Positions 8,296 through 14,738 of a stretch of DNA of 19,668 nucleotides are shown here, one piece after another. Every line of letters starts with the position of its first letter. Positions within the stretch are counted from its first letter, which is position 1. The DNA is from Bryobacteraceae bacterium (GTDB lineage: Bacteria > Acidobacteriota > Terriglobia > Bryobacterales > Bryobacteraceae), in assembly GCA_025350445.1 (NCBI GenBank), contig JANXXV010000474.1, forward strand, positions 1 to 19,668, given 5' to 3'. The notes under the pieces were generated by a model that saw nothing but the letters and a program-made list of their open reading frames with translations, made no database searches and was not told the DNA's origin. The translations under genes and the position numbers were made by a program.

Positions 8296-8619
8296 ATGAT
8301 GATCGCGGAGCGCCGTGACCGGCCCAGCATGGAAGATATCGCTAGCGTCGTTCTGAAGATACAGCGGCAAGACGCGTCCATCTCCTGTTTGGCATGTTCG
8401 GGATTCCTGGCTCAGTTCACGAACAAACAGAAAACCACAGTCGATAGGAAGAAGCTCGAAGACCGGGGCGGGGAGACGAAAAAGGATGGCAAAGTTTTGC
8501 CTCCGGATTCCGGATCGGTCAACTGGCTTACTGTCTTCATAGAGTTGGCGTACAAATCGAAAGTAGAGCCAGCCCCTTCTCTGTCCCAAACGAGCGGTCC
8601 CAGACCATCTCTGTCCTGA
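8296..8619 (+). CDS. Doubtful hypothetical ORF, 107 residues
   Basis: Not recognised. The start ATG has a fair ribosome-binding site, GAAAGG at 8285-8290, five bases upstream. It follows by two bases the stop of another short coding-looking stretch. The first half (MMIAERRDRPSMEDIASVVLKIQ) looks helical and uses GC-rich third positions; the second half is lysine- and serine-rich and looks less like a folded protein. An ORF on the other strand (8412-8747) competes for the same bases, and at most one is likely real. It could equally be part of a decayed gene. Confidence 0.2.
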   Translation: MMIAERRDRPSMEDIASVVLKIQRQDASISCLACSGFLAQFTNKQKTTVDRKKLEDRGGETKKDGKVLPPDSGSVNWLTVFIELAYKSKVEPAPSLSQTSGPRPSLS

Positions 8620-8747
8620 AACAGCCAACACTGAATGAGGCGGCTGCGGCCGTCGGGGAAGAGGTCCACGGGCGGTATGTGCTTGGTTTCTAGCCCCTGG
8701 CAACAGCGGGTGAATTCCACACGATCCGCGGCAACGTGCGTAGGCAT
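8412..8747 (-). CDS. Doubtful hypothetical ORF, 111 residues, antisense to 8296-8619
   Basis: Not recognised. The first 70 residues have a protein-like composition and GC-rich third positions (PPVDLFPDGRSRLIQCWLFQ, then DRDGLGPLVWDREG). The tail, rich in Phe, Ser and Val, looks like out-of-frame sequence, so the real gene, if any, may be frameshifted or truncated near 8480. No clear ribosome-binding site precedes the ATG. Confidence 0.2.
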   Translation of the reverse strand: MPTHVAADRVEFTRCCQGLETKHIPPVDLFPDGRSRLIQCWLFQDRDGLGPLVWDREGAGSTFDLYANSMKTVSQLTDPESGGKTLPSFFVSPPRSSSFFLSTVVFCLFVN

Positions 8748-9002
8748 CCCGAATTACACGCCCGGACCTGCACCGGCGAATGGGCCATTCAGTGAGCGAC
8801 GCCACTACCTTGGCACTATTGAGGAATCGCGCCGACCGAAACGCCCCGGCCATAAACTATTACTAACATAGTTGAAGAATTTACTCAGGTGTGAATTCCG
8901 CGAACGGCGCTCGCGGCTGTAAGTTATATAAAAAGCACGGAATCCCTAGTCATTTCAGTAATGGCAGGAGACATGCAGTATTCTACGCAGAGAGGAAACG
9001 AG

Positions 9003-9245
9003 ATGTCCACACAGAGCATCGCAGTTGAGACAATGGTTGTTGCGGAATTGCGGAATTTGTTCGCAGACGAATCGGCCCTTGAGGCTATGTTACACAAGTT
9101 GCGCGTGTCGCCCAGCGGTGAAAGCGAATCGGAAGCGCTTTTCGAGCGGCTGATCGATCTGGACTTACGAGCCAGACGGATTGAAAGATTGCTCGATTCA
9201 ATGGATCGCAAGAAAGTGTGGCAAATCGACTCTGCCGCCTGCTAG
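9003..9245 (+). CDS. Small hypothetical protein, 80 residues
   Basis: Not recognised; a cytoplasmic, acidic, helix-rich protein. I chose the ATG at 9003 because AGAGG (8991-8995) lies seven bases upstream; the frame is also open to an earlier ATG at 8961 (94 residues) that lacks such a site. Residues 8-80 read as amphipathic helices (VETMVVAELRNLFADESALE, then FERLIDLDLRARRIERLLDS), suggesting a small coiled or oligomeric protein. The TAG stop at 9243-9245 is supplied by the edge of an inverted-repeat element that begins at 9242, so the natural C-terminus may have been longer. It may once have been co-transcribed with the small gene at 9373. Confidence 0.6.
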   Translation: MSTQSIAVETMVVAELRNLFADESALEAMLHKLRVSPSGESESEALFERLIDLDLRARRIERLLDSMDRKKVWQIDSAAC

Positions 9246-9359
9246 GAGTCTGTCGGAGATAGAATTTCTCGAACGTAGAATCAATAACTTACGAACGTTG
9301 CATGGTCTGTAAGTGATTGATTCTTGGTCGAAAACAGCTGCATTCCGACAGACTCCTAG
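9242..9359. mobile_element. MITE-like palindromic element, 118 bp
   Basis: The ends are perfect 16-base inverted repeats: CTAGGAGTCTGTCGGA at 9242-9257 and its complement at 9344-9359. A second, nested pair lies inside: AGAATCAATAACTTAC at 9277-9292 against 9309-9324, with 15 of 16 bases matching. There is no room for a transposase. Both ends carry CTAG, a palindrome that could be the target duplication. The structure fits a non-autonomous transposon or a large transcript hairpin; it follows a stop codon, so it may also act as a terminator. The parent transposon family is not known to me. Confidence 0.65.
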
Positions 9360-9372
9360 AAAGGAGATCCCG

Positions 9373-9648
9373 ATGCGAGGACTTGCTGCATTTCCCCTTA
9401 CCCGGAAAATGGCTCTTTGGGTATCCGCAGTCGCCGTAGGCGCGGCATTTTATTTTCGGATCTCAACCAGAACCCAAGACGGCGGGCAAAATTGGAATCG
9501 TCTTGACCGGAACTCCTCGATGCCAGACGCCTCCGATGGATCTTTTCCGGCAAGTGATCCGCCGTCCACCGTTCCCGCGGGCTGGTGTAGTGTCCAAGAA
9601 ATAGCTGGACAGATCGAATACTGCGGTTTCGCGCAAAATCTGCGTTAA
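9373..9648 (+). CDS. Small membrane protein with SFPASDPPS motif, 3' end replaced by an insertion
   Basis: The ATG at 9373 has a strong ribosome-binding site, AAGGAG at 9360-9365, seven bases upstream, which decides the start against the earlier in-frame codon at 9313. Residues about 13-30 form one hydrophobic segment. Residues 52-65 read DASDGSFPASDPPS, a motif I know from short, widespread bacterial proteins of unknown function (often D.S..SFPASDPP.). From residue 72 onward the codons belong to an inverted-repeat element that begins at 9585, so the last 20 residues are foreign and the original C-terminus is lost or was just beyond. Since the motif usually lies near the end of such proteins, function may be little affected. 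Confidence 0.6.
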   Translation: MRGLAAFPLTRKMALWVSAVAVGAAFYFRISTRTQDGGQNWNRLDRNSSMPDASDGSFPASDPPSTVPAGWCSVQEIAGQIEYCGFAQNLR

Positions 9649-9775
9649 CCGGCGTTGATCGGGAGCTAATACTGGGCGGTACATAATTATTGGCCGCGGA
9701 TGAACGCGGATTTTGAGATGAGCCCCTACTGTGAGACACGACTTGGCCTGTTTAGCTATTTCTTGGACACTACAC
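9585..9775. mobile_element. Inverted-repeat element, 191 bp, no transposase
   Basis: A perfect 22-base inverted repeat joins 9585-9606 (beginning GTGTAGTGTCCAAG) and 9754-9775. The match extends to 28 bases with two mismatches (9585-9612 against 9748-9775). The 135 bases between them hold no gene. They include a CCGCGGATGAACGCGG stretch near 9693-9708 of a kind I associate with dispersed repeats. The left end interrupts the small gene at 9373. No clear target duplication is seen. This is best read as a non-autonomous transposon or a deletion derivative; the parent family was not identified. Confidence 0.65.
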
Positions 9776-9776
9776 T

Positions 9777-9790
9777 AGGCGCTAGCGCCT
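9777..9790. repeat. 14-bp perfect palindrome upstream of the GntR gene
   Basis: AGGCGCTAGCGCCT is a perfect palindrome, starting one base past the inverted-repeat element and lying 62 bases before the GntR start codon. It may be an operator, or a palindromic insertion target. Only the symmetry is seen; function is inferred. Confidence 0.4.
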
Positions 9791-9852
9791 GGAGGCAACG
9801 CCCGAGCGCTCATGTGTGTGCTATTGTATGACTGTCGCGATGGGCGGCGGCG

Positions 9853-10557
9853 ATGGGTATTACAAACTTTTCACTAAGTACAGCGCTGATCAAGGACACC
9901 GTAGCTGCGCATCTGCGCGATCAAATCATCGCCGGCCATCTACAACCCGGCGAAGCTTTGATCGAAGGCAAATGGGCGACGAAGCTGAACGTTGCCCAGG
10001 CCTCGGTACGGGCGGCCCTCAACATATTAGAGGCCGAAGGCTTTGTGGAACGGCGCAATGGCCGTAGCGCTCACGTCACTCAGATCACTCAGGCCGATAT
10101 TCCTCATAACTTCCAGGTGCGGGCAATTCTGGAAGCGCTGGTGGCGAGGCTGGTAACACAGAGGCAACCGGACCTGTCCGCGTTAGACCAAGTGATTGCG
10201 GACATGCGATCGGCGGTTGCGTGCAATAATCTGCAGGGGTTCTACGAGCGGGATCTTCGCTTTCATTTAACCTTATGCGGACATTCCGGCAATCCTGTTC
10301 TGGAGCAGATCCTGCAGCGCCTGCTGCTTCCACTCTTTGCCTTTGTGATCATGCGCACGCACGACACCATGGGCGATCCCGAACGGTGGCTCAATAGCAT
10401 CACAAAGCACGAAAAAATTCTCGAAGCCATTCGTAGCGGCGACCCGAATAGAGCCGAAGCCGAGGTGCTTGGAGTTGTCGACTACTTCTACGTCGACATT
10501 GACGATTTGACTCGCAATAGGACCCACCGCCAACCTCCGGGTCTAACGGCCGGGTAA
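9853..10557 (+). CDS. GntR-family transcriptional regulator, FCD (FadR) type
   Basis: A 234-residue regulator. Residues about 13-78 are the winged helix-turn-helix (VAAHLRDQIIAGHLQPGEAL, then NVAQASVRAALNILEAEGFV and the wing ERRNGRSAHVT). Residues about 85-220 form the all-helical FCD effector domain. Two expected metal ligands are visible, D134 and H138 in ERDLRFHL, and a third, H186 in TKHEKILEAI. The next expected histidine, 22 residues on, is replaced by V208, so metal or effector binding may differ from the type. Members usually sense organic acids or sugar acids and repress nearby catabolic genes. The ATG at 9853 has only a weak upstream GGCGG. The gene converges on the sulfatase; its target is unknown. 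Confidence 0.9.
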   Translation: MGITNFSLSTALIKDTVAAHLRDQIIAGHLQPGEALIEGKWATKLNVAQASVRAALNILEAEGFVERRNGRSAHVTQITQADIPHNFQVRAILEALVARLVTQRQPDLSALDQVIADMRSAVACNNLQGFYERDLRFHLTLCGHSGNPVLEQILQRLLLPLFAFVIMRTHDTMGDPERWLNSITKHEKILEAIRSGDPNRAEAEVLGVVDYFYVDIDDLTRNRTHRQPPGLTAG

Positions 10558-10686
10558 AACCTCCAACTCTGCCCTTATTTTTCGGCAACTGATGAGTAAG
10601 CGGTTAAGTGCTCGCCTCTGAGCCTCAAAGGTCCGTATCAGCCGAAGAGCGGCTCTTTGAATGCGCAGGCGCCGCTTGATCTTTTC

Positions 10687-12069
10687 TTACGACGTTCGCT
10701 GCCGCCAGGATGCCAGGTCGTTGCTCAATCGATCCCGGACGGTAATGAATTGCGGGTTCGCGTACTGGTTCGTCATTTCCCGCGGGTCTGCCTTGATGTC
10801 GAACAGCTCGCCCGGCCCCGCGCCACCGTCGCGCAGAACCAGTTTGAAGCGCGTATCGCGGATCATCTCCGTATTGCGGAAGTGCCCGTAAGCCACCTGT
10901 TTCCACGGCTCTTTCTTCGGCAGCCGCTCGCGGCGCACCAGCGGAGCATAGCTTCTGCCGCAAAGCTTCCCGCCTTCGGGTTCGGGCGAGCCGGTGATCT
11001 CGCAGATGGTCGGCATAACATCGTAGAAGCTCACCATATCCGGCGCGACGTATTCGGTGGGAATCTTGCCCGGCCAATTCCAGATCATCGGTACGCGCAT
11101 CACCTCGTCGTACATATTAATGGGATCCGATGCCAGCCCCTTGCTCCACAACCCGTGGCGGCCCAGCAGGTAGCCATTGTCGCCGGTGAAAATGATGAGC
11201 GTATTGTCACGCAAACCGCGCTCCTGCAGTTTCTTCAGCAATACCGGAATCTGATCGTCCAATGCAGTGGTGGCCGCGGCGCACTTGCGAATGTTGCCCA
11301 CCGTATCCTTCAACATGTCCTTCTCGCGAAGTGCGTTCGGCGCGGCGTGTTCCCATCCAAATGTATCGAAGATGGACTTCGCGTACATGTCGTAATACTT
11401 CCGCGGGTGGCCATCATACGGCGTGTGGGGATTCTGATAGCCGATGGTAAGGAAGAACGGTTTGTCCGCCTTCTGCCGGTCAAGAAACGAACATGCACGC
11501 TGGGTCATCACATCGCTGGAGTAACCCTGTTCCTTCGCCAGCGTTCCATTGGTACTCATCTCTGGATTCTGATACGGCCCGGAACCTCCGTCGATGGTGC
11601 AGGTGTATTGAAAGCCGTGTTTCGGCTGCAGGTCGCCGCCCATATGCCACTTGCCCACGTAGCCGCAGTTGTAGCCCTGTCGGGACAGCACGTCGGAGAT
11701 CATCGTCTCCTGCGCGAACGAAGGCGGCGCGGCTGCCTGTCCTTGTGGAGGCGTTGCAATCGGGTTCGGCGTCAAGAAATCGTGAATGCCATGTTGCCTC
11801 GGCACGCGGCCGGTAAAAAGCGTTGCGCGGCTGGGGGAACAAATCGGCGTACAGCAGAAGTTGTTCGAAAATCGCATGCCGCCGCGCGCCAGATTGTCTA
11901 TATTCGGGGTCTTGATCTCTTTGTTGCCATAACACCCCAGCATCCACGCGGCTAAGTCGTCGGCCAGGATGAACAGAATGTTGGGCCGTTCCACTTGTTT
12001 GGTTGCGGCGAACGCCGCGGAGCCGGCGGCGCCGGTGCTGATCAGAAACTCTCTACGATTCAATGGCAC
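10687..12069 (-). CDS. Sulfatase, cysteine type, Tat-exported
   Basis: A 460-residue type I sulfatase. Residues 1-22 carry a twin-arginine signal (NRREFL followed by a hydrophobic alanine-rich stretch), so it is exported folded. Active-site residues are visible: ADD at 36-38 for calcium, CSPSR at 77-81 with Cys77 to be turned into formylglycine by a maturase not in this window, KWH at 140-142, NPHTPY at 213-218, FTGDNG at 294-299 and K310. The enzyme hydrolyses sulfate esters, probably on sugars or polysaccharides; the substrate cannot be read. A GTG start is supported by AAAGGA six bases upstream. It starts 15 bases after the stop of the ABC permease, in the same direction. Confidence 0.93.
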   Translation of the reverse strand: MPLNRREFLISTGAAGSAAFAATKQVERPNILFILADDLAAWMLGCYGNKEIKTPNIDNLARGGMRFSNNFCCTPICSPSRATLFTGRVPRQHGIHDFLTPNPIATPPQGQAAAPPSFAQETMISDVLSRQGYNCGYVGKWHMGGDLQPKHGFQYTCTIDGGSGPYQNPEMSTNGTLAKEQGYSSDVMTQRACSFLDRQKADKPFFLTIGYQNPHTPYDGHPRKYYDMYAKSIFDTFGWEHAAPNALREKDMLKDTVGNIRKCAAATTALDDQIPVLLKKLQERGLRDNTLIIFTGDNGYLLGRHGLWSKGLASDPINMYDEVMRVPMIWNWPGKIPTEYVAPDMVSFYDVMPTICEITGSPEPEGGKLCGRSYAPLVRRERLPKKEPWKQVAYGHFRNTEMIRDTRFKLVLRDGGAGPGELFDIKADPREMTNQYANPQFITVRDRLSNDLASWRQRTS

Positions 12070-12084
12070 GAAAATCCTTTCCCT

Positions 12085-12894
12085 TCAGAGAACATCGGCG
12101 AAACCACGCTTGAGGTGGCGGAAGAACAGCCCTCCCACGACGAATGAGGTGATCGCATAGGCGGACAGAATAGCGAAATCGGCGAGACTTGGCGGCTGGA
12201 AAGAGAGTAGCCGTTCGCGGTAGGCACGAACTACATACACCAGCGGATTGATTTGCATAACGAAGCGGAACTGCTCCGGTACCTTCGCCTCGTCGATCAT
12301 AATCGGAGTCATCCAAAACCAGAAAGTCATCACGACCGTCAAAAGTTGCGCGGTGTCCCGCAAATAAACCTGCAGACTGGCAACAATCCAACCGATCCCG
12401 ATCGCGAACAGCCCCAAAACGGCCATATAAAACGGCAGCAGCAGGACCATGAAACTGAAATGCCGATCCCAGACGCCGATGATCGCCACGGCCAGCAACA
12501 GCGCGAGCAAGTGGCTCATCAGGCACGACAAGAAGATGGACACAGGCACGAATTCGGAAGGAAATACTGTCTTAGTGATCAGGTTCGAGTGGTCAATCAG
12601 ACACGAAGAGCAACGCAACACAGTTTCCTGAAACAGTAGCCAGGGCAGAAATCCGGTGAAAATGAACAGCGTGTAGTTGGTGGTAAATGCATCGGCCGGC
12701 GGGGTCTGCTTCAGGCACCACTGGAAAATGAAAGTGTAGCTGGCCAGCAGCACCAGCGGATGGATCAATCCCCACACCCAACCGGCCGCGGAGCCGACGA
12801 AACGTTGTTGAAAGTCGCGGCGCACCAGTTGGAACAGGAGCGTGCGGCCTTGAACCAAGTTGTGTAGGAAATGTTTGCCGGGGATCCGCGCCAT
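12085..12894 (-). CDS. ABC-2 type permease, polysaccharide/teichoic acid export family
   Basis: A 269-residue inner-membrane protein with about six hydrophobic segments (roughly 38-60, 73-92, 115-140, 148-175, 183-200, 236-258). Family hallmarks seen are RRDFQQRFVGSAAGWVWGL before the first segment, QVYLRDTAQLL at 175-185, NPLVYVVRAYRERLL at 216-230 and LKRGFADVL at the C-terminus. It resembles Wzm/KpsM/TagG permeases that export an O-antigen, capsule or teichoic-acid chain with a separate ATPase (Wzt-like). No ATPase gene lies in the window; the sequence upstream on this strand is decayed, so the partner is elsewhere or lost. The sulfatase gene follows after 15 bases, suggesting co-transcription. 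Confidence 0.9.
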   Translation of the reverse strand: MARIPGKHFLHNLVQGRTLLFQLVRRDFQQRFVGSAAGWVWGLIHPLVLLASYTFIFQWCLKQTPPADAFTTNYTLFIFTGFLPWLLFQETVLRCSSCLIDHSNLITKTVFPSEFVPVSIFLSCLMSHLLALLLAVAIIGVWDRHFSFMVLLLPFYMAVLGLFAIGIGWIVASLQVYLRDTAQLLTVVMTFWFWMTPIMIDEAKVPEQFRFVMQINPLVYVVRAYRERLLSFQPPSLADFAILSAYAITSFVVGGLFFRHLKRGFADVL

Positions 12895-13325
12895 AATGCA
12901 GGCAGTTCTACTGTAACTTCGATGCTAACATGTGTCCATCGCGCAGAGTGTTCTTCACGCGAATGGTCATGGCCTTGGTGGCGGCGAGTTCAGCCTCAGC
13001 CGGCCGTCCCATGCGGAAGCATAACGGCGCTGAGGCCTCCCTGATCCGCGGTCGCAAACGCAACCGGTCCCAGACTATTCAAATCACAAGACACGGACGG
13101 ACGCTGACTTCCGACTACTGCCTCGTCAGTCGCCGGCGCGCGCCGGCACGACGCCTCCGCCATGGCCGCCAAATTGTTCAGACCCTTGCGCGGTCCGGAT
13201 GAGCCGTACCAACGGAGGCTTGCCAGATCTGAAGCGATTGCTGGAACAATTGCCCAACTGCGCAGTACTTCTTGCGTTGGCGCATCAACTGGACCAGATT
13301 CTGTATCGCGATGGCCAAATGAGGT
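12895..13325. other. Stretch without a recognisable gene
   Basis: Open frames exist but none was recognised. Plus strand 13199-13354 gives a 51-residue peptide with protein-like composition (LPDLKRLLEQLPNCAVLLAL, then AHQLDQILYRDGQ), preceded by no ribosome-binding site. Its end overlaps the region where regulator homology begins in another frame. A 16-base palindrome lies at 13132-13147. No promoter for the minus-strand permease stands out. I read the stretch as non-coding or decayed. Confidence 0.35.
13132..13147. repeat. 16-bp perfect GC palindrome
   Basis: GCCGGCGCGCGCCGGC is a perfect palindrome made only of G and C. It lies in the non-coding stretch between the permease and the regulator remnant. 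It could be a strong hairpin, but no T-tract follows on either strand. Function unknown. Confidence 0.4.
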
Positions 13326-13741
13326 CCTTCTTGCTCCGGTGCCTCAGGATGTAGCTCAAATATTCACCAGAGCGCGCGACCGTGCCGATGAGTGTTCCCC
13401 GTTAGTGGAAGAGGCACTTCTCCAGGCACATCCGCCGCATGCGAAACCTTTACGAAGAGCGGCAGGGATATCTGGTTGCGGCGCTGCGACAGGAACTGGA
13501 CGGGTTCCTGGAGGTCAATCCCACCGAGGCCGGCATGAATCTGATCGGCTGGCTTCCGGATGGCGTGGACGACTGCGCGATGGCGCTGCGCGCCGCCGAG
13601 CTCGGCATTGACGCCACGCCGCTGTCGAGGCACGCTTTGGAGCCGATGAAACGCGGCGGGTTGCTGCTGGGATACGCCGCGCTAAGCAAACGGGAGATCT
13701 TGCAGGGCGCGCGAAAATTGGCGAAGGCGCTGGTTACTTGA
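13326..13741 (+). pseudogene. 3' remnant of a MocR/PdxR-type (GntR-aminotransferase) regulator
   Basis: The family fuses a GntR DNA-binding domain to a PLP-dependent aminotransferase-like domain and often controls vitamin B6 or amino-acid genes. Only the C-terminal part of the aminotransferase-like domain survives. The first piece (APVPQDVAQIFTRARDRADE, then CSPLVEE) is in one frame up to about 13412. The second is in another frame from about 13415 to the TGA at 13739-13741 (HFSRHIRRMRNLYEERQGYL, then GMNLIGWLPDG and SKREILQGARKLAKALV). Comparison with remembered relatives suggests about ten residues were lost at the frame change. The DNA-binding domain and the PLP lysine region are absent. 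The end overlaps the convergent methyltransferase gene by 8 bases. Confidence 0.72.
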
Positions 13742-14738
13742 ATGCAATAATTGCGTCCACCGGCTTTCCGGTCAACCTCCCTTCCACGCTCGCGAATCCG
13801 GCCTGCTTCAGCAATTGTGAATATTCAGTCAAGGTCCGCTCTTTGCCTTCGGTGCAGATCAACATGTTCAGCGATTGCAAGTGTACATGCGTGGGGCCGG
13901 TCTTATCTTCGGAGAGCAGTTTCTCGGCAAGCAGCAATGCCCCGCCCGGCGGCAGCTTGTCGTAGATCTTGCGAAGCAGAAAATGGATCTTCGGCTCAGC
14001 CCAATCGTGCAGGATGCGGCCCAGCCCGAAGAGGTCCGCATCGGGAAGTTCGCCGGTGAAGAAGTCCCCCGCGATTACTTCCAGGCGATCAGCCGCCGGG
14101 GACTTGGCGAGGTACTCGCGCGCGACGGGAATCACCACGGGCAGATCGAACACGATGCCATGAAGATTTGGATACCGTTCACACGCTGCAATCGGCAGAT
14201 GACCGGTGGCTCCGCCCAGATCCACCAGGCGCCGGAAGCGGCTGAGGTCGAACGCGGCCACTACAGACGGGGAGCTCAAAGTCCCGAAACCATTCATGCC
14301 CGCCAGGAAGTCCCGCTTCGACTCTTCCGTGCTGAAGAAGTGTTCAAAGAGCGATCCTCCTTCGGCGCCGAATGTGCGCTTCCATTGGTGATGTCCTTCC
14401 CTCACGGCCGAGCCGAGATTGGCCCACAGCGGATAGAGCGCGGTCTCCGAGTAGCGAATGTAGCCGCTGAGCGTTTGCGGGCTTTCGCGCCACAGGTAGA
14501 CGTCGGCGATCGGCGTGTTTGTGTATGCGCCGTCGTGCCTGGCGAGAAGTTCGAGCCCCAGGCAGGCGTCCAGCAATCGCTCCAGCGCATCCGGATCGGC
14601 TTCGAGCTCCTTCGCCAGTTGGGCATAGGAAGCCGAGGCGCCGTGGAGCCTGTCGAAGATGCCAAACGACATGGCGACGAAGAGAACTTTCGAGCGGCGA
14701 AATGCATCAATGAGGTCAACTATGGGCGCGGGGTTCAT
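13734..14738 (-). CDS. SAM-dependent O-methyltransferase, acetylserotonin/hydroxyneurosporene type
   Basis: A 334-residue two-domain enzyme. Residues about 8-100 form the helical dimerisation domain with a winged-helix fold (FGIFDRLHGASASYAQLAKE, then DALERLLDACLGLELL). Residues about 160-334 form the Rossmann domain: the SAM-binding glycine motif DLGGATGH at 173-180, an acidic patch in GDFF at 224-227, and HDW at 244-246, whose histidine is the expected catalytic base. Such enzymes methylate a phenolic or other hydroxyl of a small molecule. The substrate is unknown. The ATG overlaps the stop of the upstream FAD-dependent oxidoreductase (ATGA), so the two are probably translated together and may work on the same compound. 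Confidence 0.88.
   Translation of the reverse strand: MNPAPIVDLIDAFRRSKVLFVAMSFGIFDRLHGASASYAQLAKELEADPDALERLLDACLGLELLARHDGAYTNTPIADVYLWRESPQTLSGYIRYSETALYPLWANLGSAVREGHHQWKRTFGAEGGSLFEHFFSTEESKRDFLAGMNGFGTLSSPSVVAAFDLSRFRRLVDLGGATGHLPIAACERYPNLHGIVFDLPVVIPVAREYLAKSPAADRLEVIAGDFFTGELPDADLFGLGRILHDWAEPKIHFLLRKIYDKLPPGGALLLAEKLLSEDKTGPTHVHLQSLNMLICTEGKERTLTEYSQLLKQAGFASVEGRLTGKPVDAIIAFK

Larger units (their letters stand above)
7835..9002. other. Gene-poor stretch with scattered coding remnants
   Basis: No convincing intact gene was seen. Minus strand 7841-7918 reads as a 25-residue coding-looking tail (RYFADQYLGSYSSSPDLTITPF, then TAA) with a stop directly upstream. Plus strand 7969-8061 begins with a signal-peptide-like MRLIILILAASITADGQF but stops after 30 codons. 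Coding-looking pieces continue in the other two plus frames (FGCRFEQTGPKWDCLVAVS near 8070-8125; NFTAHPDKLTVPLRDLWLQ near 8155-8215). This frame hopping suggests a decayed plus-strand gene for an exported protein, but no family was recognised. From 8750 to 8960 nothing was identified beyond a weak AT-rich TATATA at 8925-8930. Confidence 0.35.

Noticed and set aside
8122..8853. 243-residue minus-strand open frame in the gene-poor stretch
   Set aside because: Rich in Arg, Ser and Pro with no motif; competing short frames on both strands look at least as good, so a single long gene is not supported.
10558..10686. AAGAG-CGG-CTCTT between the convergent regulator and sulfatase genes, considered as a shared terminator
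   Set aside because: The stem has only five pairs and lacks a good T-tract, so it is too weak to call.
10657..11955. 432-residue plus-strand open frame opposite the sulfatase
   Set aside because: The minus strand has all sulfatase active-site motifs; this frame is its complement.
12908..13012. 34-residue minus-strand peptide (MGRPAEAELAATKAMTIRVK...) just upstream of the permease
   Set aside because: It faintly recalls the start of a ribbon-helix-helix protein, but it is too short, has no ribosome-binding site and no clear match.
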